A stretch of DNA of 64,000 nt, from the NCBI GenBank assembly GCA_049792815.1, contig JBARBG010000025.1:118764-182763 (forward strand), written 5' to 3'. Below, piece by piece: positions 26,320 to 34,653 of this stretch. A model generated the notes under the pieces. It was not told the origin of the DNA. It worked only from the letters and a program-made list of their open reading frames with translations, and made no database searches. This DNA is from DAIDKA01 sp049792815 (GTDB taxonomy: Bacteria > Pseudomonadota > Gammaproteobacteria > Steroidobacterales > Steroidobacteraceae). Each line of letters opens with the position of its first letter. Position 1 is the stretch's first letter. Position numbers and translations under genes: made by a program.

Positions 26320-28722
26320 TTATTCCCCCTTCGGCGAATTTGCGGCTGACAGCGAAACTGGGAGCGACTTCATGTTCATGGTGAAGGCCGGACTCTGGAT
26401 CACACCCATGATCAGCGACGAAAACCTGTAGTTGTCCTTCGCCGCGTTGTGCACCAGCGAACGCACCAGCGGCATGTCGCGGTAATCGAGGCCGCGACCG
26501 ATGGCGTAGGTCAGCAGGTTTTCGGTCACCACTTCCACGAACATCTCGTGCTTGCGTACCGCGAGGTCGCGCAGGCCCTTGATACCCTGGACGCGGGTGC
26601 CGTCGGTGACGATGCCGAGCGAGTCGATCGGGGCGCCCACTTCAATTGTGCGCCACTCGCCCACGGGGTCGAAGTTCTCCATCGCCAGACCCAGTGGCTC
26701 GAACATTTTGTGACAGGTCGCGCAGGTCGGGTTGATGCTGTGGATCTGCAGGCGCGCACGCATGGTCTTCGGGGTTTCACCGGTTTTCTGGTCCAGTTTG
26801 ATCACCACGCCAGGCGGCGGATCCGGCGGACTTACGCCGAGGAAGGTCTGCAGGAACCATTTGCCACGCTTTACCGGCGAGGTACGCGCCGCCTCAGAGG
26901 TAATGGTCAACAGTGCACCCTTGCCCAAGAGGCCTCTGCGCATGTCCTGATCCGGACCCAGTTGGACTCGACGGAACTGCGGGCCGTAGATGTCGGGGAT
27001 GCCGTAGTGTCTGGCGAGACGCTCGTTGACGAAGGTGTAGTCCGCCGTCAGCAAGTCGTCCACGCTGCGATCTTCCTGGATGATGCTGGCGAAGAACAGC
27101 TCGACTTCGCGCTTGAACGCATCGCGCAGCGTGCTGTCGAAATCGGGGAACAGGTTCACGGCCGGCTCGCTGGCGGCGATGCCGCGAATATTCAACCACT
27201 GGCCGGTGAAATTCTGCACCAGCGCCTGCGAACGCGGATCGGCGATCATGCGATCGACCTGTTGTTTAAGCATTTTCGGCTCGTGCAGCTTGTTGACGGA
27301 GGCGAGATTGATCAGCTGCTTGTCAGGAATACTGCTCCACAGGAAGAACGACAGACGCGACGCCAGTTCGAGATCGCTGATCTGGTAGGGAGTGCCGGCC
27401 GCTACTTTGGCCGGCTCGATCTCGGCGCGGTAGATGAAATCCGGATCGGTCAGGATGCGCTGGATCACCGCTTCGATGCCGCTGTCGAAGTTGCCGCCCT
27501 GTTCACGTCCGCTGCGGTAGAAAGCGGTCATTACCTTGATGTCGGCGTCGCTGGCCGGACGGCGGAAGGCCTTCGTCGTCAAGGTAGTGATGATCTTGTG
27601 TGCGCAGTTGGCTTCTTCGCTGACCTTCTTCGGGTAGCACTCGAAAATCGCGCGGCGGCTTTGCGTATCGGTGGCAACCGTGCCCTTGAACGGACCTTCG
27701 ATGAACACCTGGCCCACGTGCGGGTAGAACGTGTAACCGGAAATCGAGCCGGGCGAGTTCATCGTGCGCTGGAACGATTTGTCGATTGCGGTGTCGGGCA
27801 GATCGCTGGTGGCGAGAAACGCCACGCCGATGCGGTGAAAGCCGGCCTTGATCGGTAGGGCCGGCGTCTTGCCGCCATCACCGCGTTTGGTGGCGATTTC
27901 TTTGTCCCAGTCGTACAGGTACACGCGTTTGCCGTCGACGGTGACTTCCAACTGTTCGCCTCTGACGTTGCCGAGTACCGCGGTGAAGTAACCGGTCATT
28001 CCCTTCACGGTAAACGTGTATTCGCCGTCGGCGGGGAATTCGTGTTCGATCAGCATGCCGCCACGGGTGCCGAACGGCAGGCCTTCGACGTATTCGTTCT
28101 GGCTGGTGTCGTGCGGCGCGTCAAACACAGCCAGCGTCGGCGCCGTTTCGGTGCCGATGGCCAGACGGCTGATATTGCCCGCCGCCGACAGATACGCCTC
28201 CAGCAACGCCGGCGACGTGGTCAGTGTTCCGGCCATGTTGTCGAAGCCGTGACTGGAGTCATCGGACGGCAGAAACTTGGCGGCGTCGATGTCGAGCGTC
28301 AACAGATCGCGGATCGCGTTTGTGTATTCGGTACGGTTGAGGCGATGCAGGCCCGGCGCTAGCGGATGGGGACCTTTGGTGGTGGCACTCTTGTCGATGC
28401 TCTCTTCCAGACTCTGCGCCAGCTGCTGCACTGTATCGTAGTCGGGGCGCTCCTTACCGGCCGGCGGCATCATGCCGGCGCGCAAGCGCTTGATCATTTT
28501 CTCACCGACCTGCGGCCTTTCGCCGATGCTGGCGGCGTCGGCGAATTCCAAATCGACCCCGCCGGCAAAGTCGCTGGAGTTGTGACAGACGGCGCAGTAC
28601 TTGTCGATCAGCGCTTCACTGTCCACACTCCCGTGGGCAACGGCGGCTTGCGCGAAAATGATGGCCCCCGCGAGGATGAACATCCCATGGGACGCGGGCT
28701 TGAACTGAGCCATTAACCGCAT
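26320..28722 (-). CDS. Secreted DUF1592-family diheme cytochrome-like protein (copy A)
   Basis: 800 residues from the ATG at 28722, supported by AGGA five bases upstream and a signal peptide ending near AVA; the frame stays open to 29043 through a tRNA remnant and is not coding there. Domain order from motifs: a cytochrome-like N-terminus with CAVCH (about 43-47), DUF1587 (LHRLNRTEYTNAIRDLL), a carbohydrate-binding-like beta region (about 180-330), DUF1595 (TTKAFRRPASDADI), DUF1592 (LELASRLSFFLWSSIPDKQL), DUF1588 (RRGLLGKGALLT) with a second CxxCH (CATCH, about 667-671), and DUF1585 at the end. It is predicted to be a periplasmic c-type protein, with haem attached by the Ccm system. Function unknown. 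Confidence 0.94.
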   Translation of the reverse strand: MRLMAQFKPASHGMFILAGAIIFAQAAVAHGSVDSEALIDKYCAVCHNSSDFAGGVDLEFADAASIGERPQVGEKMIKRLRAGMMPPAGKERPDYDTVQQLAQSLEESIDKSATTKGPHPLAPGLHRLNRTEYTNAIRDLLTLDIDAAKFLPSDDSSHGFDNMAGTLTTSPALLEAYLSAAGNISRLAIGTETAPTLAVFDAPHDTSQNEYVEGLPFGTRGGMLIEHEFPADGEYTFTVKGMTGYFTAVLGNVRGEQLEVTVDGKRVYLYDWDKEIATKRGDGGKTPALPIKAGFHRIGVAFLATSDLPDTAIDKSFQRTMNSPGSISGYTFYPHVGQVFIEGPFKGTVATDTQSRRAIFECYPKKVSEEANCAHKIITTLTTKAFRRPASDADIKVMTAFYRSGREQGGNFDSGIEAVIQRILTDPDFIYRAEIEPAKVAAGTPYQISDLELASRLSFFLWSSIPDKQLINLASVNKLHEPKMLKQQVDRMIADPRSQALVQNFTGQWLNIRGIAASEPAVNLFPDFDSTLRDAFKREVELFFASIIQEDRSVDDLLTADYTFVNERLARHYGIPDIYGPQFRRVQLGPDQDMRRGLLGKGALLTITSEAARTSPVKRGKWFLQTFLGVSPPDPPPGVVIKLDQKTGETPKTMRARLQIHSINPTCATCHKMFEPLGLAMENFDPVGEWRTIEVGAPIDSLGIVTDGTRVQGIKGLRDLAVRKHEMFVEVVTENLLTYAIGRGLDYRDMPLVRSLVHNAAKDNYRFSSLIMGVIQSPAFTMNMKSLPVSLSAANSPKGE

Positions 28723-28960
28723 AACGTTCCTGTCTGGCAACGATGACTGAGGAAGCATCGTCAGATGACTATAGCGGGTCTGGCGGGTACGGCCCCCACC
28801 GGCGACGCCAGCCAGCCCATCTCTTCCGTGGTCAGATTGTAAGTAAGTGGGGAGCAGACGTCCGGTTTGCTCAACGCACAACACCTTTAGTTCGCCGGGA
28901 TGCGATTTTGACTTTAATTCGAGCCGGAAGCCTAGGTGGCGTGCTGGACCGAAACGAAAG

Positions 28961-29004
28961 GGTGGAAAGGCAGGGAACCGGACCCTCGACCCCGGCATTA
29001 TGAG
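28961..29004 (-). repeat. Degenerate 3'-half copy of tRNA-Met (remnant 1, most diverged)
   Basis: 44 bp aligned to the end of the intact tRNA-Met at 47055-47131, covering acceptor 3' strand, T arm and anticodon. It shares the core CCCTCGACCCCGGCATTAT and differs at four positions, all in the T-arm/acceptor part. There is no 5' half. The pattern is that of an old att site left by integration at the tRNA 3' end. Confidence 0.78.
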
Positions 29005-29164
29005 CCGTCTAGTTGGCCCACAGTTACCGGTATATTCAACCACTTAGCTGCGTGGGCCCGTTGCAGATTGGCACCACGAAGCACCACAGAGCACAACAAA
29101 ATCCCGCGAATCTCCCGCAGCCTTCAGGGGTCGGGATGGGCTCACCGCTGGCATGTGGTGTACG

Positions 29165-29196
29165 ATGTGGACTCAGCTCCACATTACATTCCACAT
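29165..29196 (+). promoter_or_regulatory. Antitoxin operator: inverted repeat plus third half-site
   Basis: ATGTGGA (29165-29171) and TCCACAT (29178-29184) form a perfect 7-bp palindrome with a 6-bp spacer, and a third TCCACAT is at 29190-29196, ending two bases before the antitoxin ATG. Multiple half-sites directly upstream of a ribbon-helix-helix antitoxin are the expected layout for cooperative autorepression. Its position leaves no room for a Shine-Dalgarno, so a leaderless or near-leaderless mRNA is possible. Confidence 0.55.
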
Positions 29197-29198
29197 GT

Positions 29199-29432
29199 AT
29201 GAAGACGATCCAAATGACTATCGACGAACGTCTGCTAAAGAGCGTCGACAAGATAACCAAAGCCCGAAAGACCACTCGCTCGGCGTTTATTCGAAATGCG
29301 CTTGAGGCGGAAATCCAGCGCCAGCAGATTCGGGAGGAGGAAGGCCGGCATGCCGCCGGCTACGCAGCAAAGCCCGTGATGCACGGCGAATTTGACACCT
29401 GGCTCGGCGAACAGGACTGGGGTACCTCGTGA
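29199..29432 (+). CDS. Ribbon-helix-helix antitoxin of a MazEF/PemIK-type pair
   Basis: 77 residues from the ATG at 29199. The N-terminal strand MKTIQMTIDERLL and helices with TTRSAFIRNALEAEI are the CopG/MetJ-like DNA-binding fold. The acidic C-terminal half (HGEFDTWLGEQDW) would wrap the toxin. The longer open frame upstream to 29013 has no coding character. The stop overlaps the toxin start (GTGA), giving the coupling usual for antitoxin-toxin operons. It is likely autoregulated through the palindrome immediately upstream. Confidence 0.88.
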   Translation: MKTIQMTIDERLLKSVDKITKARKTTRSAFIRNALEAEIQRQQIREEEGRHAAGYAAKPVMHGEFDTWLGEQDWGTS

Positions 29433-29749
29433 ATCGCGGCGACGTGTGCTGGTACACGATCAAAATCCCCGACAAACGGCGACCCGTACTGATTCTGACA
29501 CGCGACTCCGCCATCGCAGTTTTGCACTCGGTCACCGTTGCTCCTATCACGTCCACGATTCGCAGTATCCCTACCGAGGTCGTGCTGACGGAAGCCGATG
29601 GGTTGCCGAGCACATGCGTTGCGAACTTCGACAATATCCAGACGGTGCCGAAGGGCAATATCGGTGACCGCATTGCCCACTTGCCTCGCAGAAAGATGAG
29701 GGAGGCAGCAGCTGCTCTGTCCTTCGCGCTCGGTTTCGACTATGCCTAA
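29429..29749 (+). CDS. MazF/PemK-family endoribonuclease toxin
   Basis: 106 residues from a GTG overlapping the antitoxin stop. The N-terminus has the MazF signature RGDVCWYTI followed by KRRPVLILTRDSA, with the conserved Arg of the RP(V/A) loop; SVTVAPITSTIRSIPTEV and LPSTCVANFDNIQTVPK match the central strands and the S/T-catalytic region. It should cleave RNA at short sequence motifs and be neutralised by the partner antitoxin. It sits between two tRNA-Met remnants, consistent with a stabilisation function for an inserted element. Confidence 0.94.
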   Translation: MNRGDVCWYTIKIPDKRRPVLILTRDSAIAVLHSVTVAPITSTIRSIPTEVVLTEADGLPSTCVANFDNIQTVPKGNIGDRIAHLPRRKMREAAAALSFALGFDYA

Positions 29750-30146
29750 TCGGGCTTGTGCTGCAGGCGGCTTGGGCAGAAAACCGGTGCTGCTCGCGTC
29801 GGCGCCCGACGAATCCCGGCTTGTGGAGCACGGACACTACGTCAACAAGTCTGGGCATGTTGTCCACTCCCCTGCCCACACAAGAACTGGACAGGCGCCC
29901 TCCGGCGCCACCGCACAGTGTCGCGACGGAACATACAGCTTCAGTGAACATCAACGGGCCCCAGCACCTTGATCGTTGCCGATGTGGTCACAACGAACCA
30001 ATTGAATTTGGTGGAGAAGGGAGGGAATCGAACCCTCGACCCCGGCATTATGCGAATGTTTTGCCGAGGGGCGCGTGTTGCATAGGGCATCACGAAGCGC
30101 AACTGACCATGACCGATTCTCGCAAGTCTCCCGCAGAAGTTGCTGA
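29750..30146. other. Intergenic region holding tRNA-Met remnant 2
   Basis: No supported gene. It contains remnant 2 (30009-30052) and at 30091-30136 the block CACGAAGC, 28 bases, TCTCCCGCAG, which matches a block of identical spacing at 29075-29120. Confidence 0.6.
30009..30052 (-). repeat. 3'-half copy of tRNA-Met (remnant 2, intermediate)
   Basis: 44 bp aligned to the tRNA-Met 3' half, from the encoded CCA to the anticodon. Compared with the intact gene it has one inserted base near the acceptor and one substitution in the T arm; the core AACCCTCGACCCCGGCATT is unchanged. It is intermediate between remnants 1 and 3. Confidence 0.85.
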
Positions 30147-32669
30147 TCAAGGAGCCCGAGCGTCCACGCAAAGTCTCAGCGCCTCGCGCAGATCGCGCAG
30201 CCTCGGCGGCTTACTGAGTACGCGGTCGACGTATTGCGGCGTGTCGTTGACGGCGAGGAGCTGCTGACCCCAACCGGTGAGCAGGATCACGGGCGTGGAA
30301 GGGGATGCGCCTTTCACGAAGCTCGCAACCTGGCGTCCATCGAGATAAGGCATGCCAAGATCGGTCAGCACAACGTCGAATGTCTGCTGGCTTGCGAGCG
30401 CTGCGGCAAAGGCATCGACGCCTTGTTGCCCACCGCTGGCCGTGACGATCGTGTGGCCGTCACCAGTGAGCGTGTCACACAGCGACTTGAGCAGTAGCGG
30501 GTCGTCGTCCACGATCAGGATGCGCAGGTTAGTGGGGGCCGGAGCAGCAATCGGCGCGGTCATGCTCACCGGGTCTACCGTCGCGGGTACGGCAAAGCTC
30601 AAACGAATCTTGGTGCCACGACCCACTTCACTGTCAACCTCAATGTTCCCGCTGTGCCGCTGCACCACGCCGTAGACCATGGCAAGTCCCAGGCCAGTGC
30701 CGCGCTCACCTTTAGTCGTGAAGAATGGTTCGAGGCACCGCGTGCGGGTCACCTCGTCCATGCCGAGACCCGTGTCGATCACCTCGACATATACCCGATC
30801 CGACAGGCTCGCGTGCGTGCGCAGCGTCAACATGCCGCCTTCCGGCATCGCGTCGACCGCATTGAAGATGAGATTGGTGAGCGCCTCGCGAATTTCACTC
30901 TCTGCGCCCATGATGGCCGGCAGGTCCGCGGCCAGCTCTGTGCGCAGCGTGATCACGACGCCGCGCTGCTGCGGCATGTCGTTCCAACGTGCACGCGTGA
31001 GCTCCACGACCTGCGGCACGAGTTGATTCAGATCCAGTGGAGTCAAGTTCAATTGCGGCTCACGGTGGCGATAGAACTCGCGCATACGCCCCACCGTCAC
31101 CGCCACATCATGCACCGCCCGCTGAATGACTTGCAGAGCTCCGCGACCTGGTTCGCTCAGCTGTGTCTCCTTTTCCAGCAACGATTCCGTATAGAGGGCC
31201 ACCGGCGACAGTGCGTTGTTGATGTCGTGAGCGATTCCGCTTGCCATCTGGCCGAGCGCTTTCAGACGCTCCTGCTGCAGGATGGCTGCCTGCGTCAGTC
31301 GCAGATCCTCGTAAGCGGACTGCAAGGCGCGGTAGAGCTGTGCGTGATGGGCGGCGAGCGCGACATGCTCGCTCAACTGGCGCAGAAACTCGCACTCGCC
31401 GCTGCTGAAACTGCGCGGTTCGCGGCGGGCGCCGATGAGGACGCCGAAGGTCTTGCCGTCAACCAGCAGCGGCGCGGCGACCAGAGCGCGTAGTCCGCCG
31501 GCCGCTAGCCGCCGTGGGAAGGGAGCGGGCAAGTCGCCGATATCCGGCTCATAGACCAGTGCGCCGCGCACGCAATGAGAGAGGCCATTCCCGTCTACCT
31601 CGAAAGTTGATTGCTCGGTAAGCGCGAGCTCCATCGCGAGATTGTGGCTGCGCAGACCAACACGAGTGACGGTAAGCCGCGCGGCGGACTGGTCGTAGAG
31701 GCAAACACACCCGAAATCCAGCGGCAGCTGGTCCTCGAGCGTCCGGATCACGATCTGGAAGATGCTGGCAAGATCCTGGCGTTCGCCGACCGCGCGGGTG
31801 ATTTCCTGCAGAAGATTCAGGCGCGCAAGCTGCGCCCGTAAGCGTGCATCCGCCTGCTTTCGGACGGTGATGTCGCTGAAAAGAATGCCGACTTTACGAC
31901 TTTCCGTGCCACCGACCCGCCAGGCACGCACGTCGTAGTAACGCCCCAGCGCTCTTGCTTCGTTTTCAAAGTGCACCGGCTCGCCTGTCAGGGCAACTTT
32001 GCCATAGATCTCGAACCAGTGCGCTTCATGATCCGGTGCAAGGTCGCGCATGAGCTTCCCTTGCACGTTGCTCAGTCCGGTTTGCCCCTCGAACGCCGGA
32101 TTTATTTCCAGGAAACGGTAATCCGCCGGTTTGCCGTCAGCGTCAAAGATCATTTCAATGGTGCAAAACCCCTCGATCAGCGTCTCGAAGAGAGTGCGGT
32201 ACCGCACCTCCGACGCGCGAACCACCTGCTCGACCCGATTGCGCTCGGTTACATCGCGCGCAATCTTCGAAGCACCGGTGACCTGTCCGTGAATGTCGTG
32301 GATCGGCGAGATAGTGGCTGAGATCTCGACGTGGGTTCCGTCTTTCGCGACCCTGACGGTCTCGAAGTGATCGATACGCTCGCCCCGCGCCAGACGTTGC
32401 AGAATCTCCCGCTCCTCGTCAGCCCGCTCCGGCGGAATGAGCATCTGCATCGACTGGCCGATTGCCTCCAGTGCCGAGAATCCAAACAGCTTCTCCGCGC
32501 CTGAATTCCAGCTGGTGATGACACCTTCCAGCGTCTTGCTGATGATGGCATCGTCGGAGGATTCGACGATGCCGCGAAGCAATTGCTGACTGGCGAGCAG
32601 TTCCGTGGTGCGCTCCCGCAAATCGCGCGCCTTTTGCCCCGTGTCCTGTGATTTACGTCCCTTACCCAT
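30147..32669 (-). CDS. Hybrid sensor histidine kinase (PAS-PAS-GAF-HisKA-HATPase-REC)
   Basis: 840 residues from the ATG at 32669; no clear ribosome site. Domains: PAS (about 25-150, SWNSGAEKLFGFSALEAIGQ), a second PAS (about 155-295), GAF (about 300-460), HisKA with the H-box ASGIAHDINNALSPV (about 505), HATPase_c with NLIFNAVDAMPEGG, DTGLGMD and GTGLGLAMVYG (about 590-705), and a C-terminal receiver starting RILIVDDDPLLLKS with phospho-Asp in VVLTDLGMP and Lys in VLSKPP. There are no TM segments, so it senses a cytosolic ligand. It has no adjacent output regulator; its partner is unknown. It lies alone between two tRNA-Met remnants. Confidence 0.94.
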   Translation of the reverse strand: MGKGRKSQDTGQKARDLRERTTELLASQQLLRGIVESSDDAIISKTLEGVITSWNSGAEKLFGFSALEAIGQSMQMLIPPERADEEREILQRLARGERIDHFETVRVAKDGTHVEISATISPIHDIHGQVTGASKIARDVTERNRVEQVVRASEVRYRTLFETLIEGFCTIEMIFDADGKPADYRFLEINPAFEGQTGLSNVQGKLMRDLAPDHEAHWFEIYGKVALTGEPVHFENEARALGRYYDVRAWRVGGTESRKVGILFSDITVRKQADARLRAQLARLNLLQEITRAVGERQDLASIFQIVIRTLEDQLPLDFGCVCLYDQSAARLTVTRVGLRSHNLAMELALTEQSTFEVDGNGLSHCVRGALVYEPDIGDLPAPFPRRLAAGGLRALVAAPLLVDGKTFGVLIGARREPRSFSSGECEFLRQLSEHVALAAHHAQLYRALQSAYEDLRLTQAAILQQERLKALGQMASGIAHDINNALSPVALYTESLLEKETQLSEPGRGALQVIQRAVHDVAVTVGRMREFYRHREPQLNLTPLDLNQLVPQVVELTRARWNDMPQQRGVVITLRTELAADLPAIMGAESEIREALTNLIFNAVDAMPEGGMLTLRTHASLSDRVYVEVIDTGLGMDEVTRTRCLEPFFTTKGERGTGLGLAMVYGVVQRHSGNIEVDSEVGRGTKIRLSFAVPATVDPVSMTAPIAAPAPTNLRILIVDDDPLLLKSLCDTLTGDGHTIVTASGGQQGVDAFAAALASQQTFDVVLTDLGMPYLDGRQVASFVKGASPSTPVILLTGWGQQLLAVNDTPQYVDRVLSKPPRLRDLREALRLCVDARAP

Positions 32670-32774
32670 GAGGTTGTAGCGGGCGCGCCTCGGAGACGGC
32701 GCCCCACGTGGCGATGGGCCCCCCCGAACCGAAGTGGCAGAAGACTCTGACGAGCATCGCGGGCGTCCGTACCC

Positions 32775-32981
32775 CACATCCCCGGACGCTATAAGTCCGG
32801 ACGCCTCATTGTACTTGGTCGCGTCAGCCGATCGGGCCGCAACCTCGAGCGCGAGCTGGATCTACGGGGCAACAGGGCGAAGGGGATCTATGATCGTCGC
32901 AACTTCCGGCCGAGCCCAAGCGAGCCGTACCACTTGCGACTCACCATGAAGGATCTGCAACGACTCACTGCGACGCCGTAG
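32775..32981 (+). other. Possible 3' coding fragment (no start codon)
   Basis: An open frame without a start runs to TAG at 32979-32981 and reads plausibly protein-like near its end (RRNFRPSPSEPYHLRLTMKD). No family was recognised. It ends 36 bp before remnant 3, where truncated genes are common at island edges. It could equally be chance in GC-rich DNA. Confidence 0.2.
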
Positions 32982-33017
32982 GCAAGTGCCGAGGTCGAGA
33001 GCTGATCCGCAAACTGA

Positions 33018-33064
33018 TCTGGTGGAAAGGGAGGGACTCGAACCCTCGACCCCGGCATTATGAG
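33018..33064 (-). repeat. Perfect 47-bp 3'-half copy of tRNA-Met (remnant 3)
   Basis: Identical over 47 bp to 47053-47099, covering two bases beyond the CCA, the acceptor 3' strand, T arm, variable loop and the anticodon, and diverging immediately outside. It is a direct repeat of the intact tRNA-Met, 14 kb away, and the expected distal att site of an element integrated into the tRNA 3' end. Confidence 0.95.
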
Positions 33065-33611
33065 GGAAGTAGGCGCGTTATATGCCCTTTGTATTCATCT
33101 ACTTGCGCAACTGCTCAAGCCACCAGCATGAAGATAAGGCACTTATTCAGGCGGGTAACTCCCACCAGGTCAGCACAATATCCCCCACGATCAATCCGCG
33201 CGGTATTGGACGCTTCAAGACCTATCGCGTCGCACACCCTTCGGAGCAAAAGCGACGAGGCAAGATCCCCCGGTTCACCATGGACCCACTGGTACAACTG
33301 GCCGCGCGGGCTGAACTCAAGCCAAACTAAAAATGGCGGCGTAACCGTTCGTCGATACACAAACTCTGCCTGACCTTGTCGCAAACGAGCCCGCGGGAAG
33401 CAACTGTCGCTCAGGGTGCAAGCAGTGTGACAAGGTGCGTACATCGCTAGTTACGCGATGTCGTACGACTCAATCCGGACGGTGCGCCAACCCACGCTCT
33501 TGCGCGGTTGCGCCTTAAGATCTGCTTAAGGCGCATGACCGATAATAGAAGCTACGGCAGCGATTGCGCTGCTGATTCGGCGTTGTGTGGATTTCTTTAA
33601 GGAGTATACAT
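33065..33611. other. Intergenic region at the left end of the 14-kb island
   Basis: Two overlapping short open frames (33082-33330 and 33089-33373) lack ribosome sites and recognisable motifs. I see no supported gene. The last part must hold the yfdX-like promoter; GGAG at 33601-33604 is that gene's ribosome site. Confidence 0.5.
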
Positions 33612-34478
33612 ATGCGCGCAAAGCACCTGTTCCAGCCGATCGTGGCGGTGGCTATTGCCTCCATCGGCGGTATTGCAACCCTGAGCGTCGCGGCAAATGC
33701 GCCCCAGGACAGTGCAAAACTCAATCACAGCGAGAGTTGGGCTCTGAAGCACGAAGCCTATGCCATGATGGGCGACATTCAGGTGGCCGATGTCGATCTG
33801 ATGAACGGCTACGCTCAGGAGGCTTCGGGGCATATCAATCAGGCACTGAGGCTTTCGAAAAAGGTCGAGAAACAAACGGCGCAGTTCAATTCGACAGCCA
33901 TCAAGGCCGGCCACCTTCAGTACTCGGATAGCAACGGGCACAAACATGACTACTGGCTGCCGGTGCTGAATGGGCGCATGGTTGTGAATAACCTCAGCGA
34001 GTCCTTCGGCAAAGGCGTCAAGCCCTTGCAAGCCGCCGATGAAGCCGAGCTAGTCACCGTCAGCACCTCCATCGACGTGAGAGCGATTCACGCCGACCTG
34101 GAGCGGGCCGCCAAGTCGCTCGCCGCAAACGATGACATGCAGGCCCAGGCTGCTTTGCGTGACGCTGAGCAAAATGTGTTCAGCCAGCAGCTGGTGCAGA
34201 CGGCGCCGCTGGCCTCGGCGCACGACAACCTACTACTCGCACGGGACTTGCTTGGCAGCAGAGACTACAAGGCAGCGGGAGCCGCGCTACGGCACGCACG
34301 CACGTCTTTGAAGGACTACGAAATGCAACAGAAGGAACAAACCAAGACTGCACGCGTTGAACGGATTCAAAGTCAGATCGATCAACTGCAGACCAAGCTA
34401 TCACAGGGCCGCCCCAGCGCCTTGGCGAAGGCTGAACATGAGATTGATCACTGGATGGCGGATATCCGGACCATCTGA
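33612..34478 (+). CDS. Secreted YfdX-family protein
   Basis: 288 residues from the ATG at 33612 (AGGAG just upstream). A Sec signal covers about 1-28. The mature part matches the YfdX pattern: ALKHEAYAMMGDIQVADVDL as the opening helix, a mid-domain YWLPVLNGRMVV strand, and the ATVSTSIDV-like segment LVTVSTSIDVRAIHADLERA (20 residues), then a helical C-terminal extension rich in Lys/Gln (about 240-288) longer than in E. coli YfdX. YfdX proteins are periplasmic and acid-stress or envelope associated, of unresolved function. It is the only plus-strand gene at this end of the island and seems monocistronic. Confidence 0.85.
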   Translation: MRAKHLFQPIVAVAIASIGGIATLSVAANAPQDSAKLNHSESWALKHEAYAMMGDIQVADVDLMNGYAQEASGHINQALRLSKKVEKQTAQFNSTAIKAGHLQYSDSNGHKHDYWLPVLNGRMVVNNLSESFGKGVKPLQAADEAELVTVSTSIDVRAIHADLERAAKSLAANDDMQAQAALRDAEQNVFSQQLVQTAPLASAHDNLLLARDLLGSRDYKAAGAALRHARTSLKDYEMQQKEQTKTARVERIQSQIDQLQTKLSQGRPSALAKAEHEIDHWMADIRTI

Positions 34479-34653
34479 TGATGCAGACCAGTTGATGCGC
34501 TGCAGCCGCTGTCACCCGGGTATCGGGTGCCTGCGGCGGCGGTCCGCAACATAACTTCGACCAGAGGTTTCAACAGCGCCGAGTCTGACAGCCCTTGAGG
34601 TCGCGCGATCGCTGCGAAGTGCTTCTTGGTGTCGCGCGGCTGCTCTGGGTGGG

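Larger units (their letters stand above)
28723..29198. other. Intergenic region between copy A and the toxin-antitoxin pair
   Basis: No convincing gene. It should hold the promoter of the copy A operon (minus strand) and that of the antitoxin (plus strand). It contains the oldest tRNA-Met remnant (28961-29004) and, at 29075-29120, a 46-bp block related to one beside the next remnant (30091-30136). Short open frames here are shadows. Confidence 0.6.
28961..30052. mobile_element. Putative 1-kb tRNA-Met-bounded cassette carrying a MazEF-type pair
   Basis: Bounded by tRNA-Met remnants 1 and 2 in direct orientation. Its only intact genes are the ribbon-helix-helix antitoxin and the MazF/PemK toxin. 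No recombinase is present, so it would be mobilised in trans or be a deletion remnant of a larger element. The boundary assignment rests on the repeats alone. Confidence 0.45.
30009..33064. mobile_element. Putative 3-kb tRNA-Met-bounded cassette carrying a hybrid histidine kinase
   Basis: Bounded by remnants 2 and 3 in direct orientation. It contains one intact gene, the hybrid sensor kinase, and a possible coding fragment at its right end. No recombinase is visible. Confidence is limited because the boundaries are inferred only from the tRNA fragments. Confidence 0.45.

Noticed and set aside
28723..29043. N-terminal extension of the copy A DUF1592 gene by about 107 codons
   Set aside because: It reads through the tRNA-Met remnant and promoter region; the ATG at 28722 has a ribosome site and a proper signal peptide.
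33082..33373. Two overlapping small open frames at the left end of the 14-kb island
   Set aside because: No ribosome sites, no motifs, and they overlap one another in different frames.
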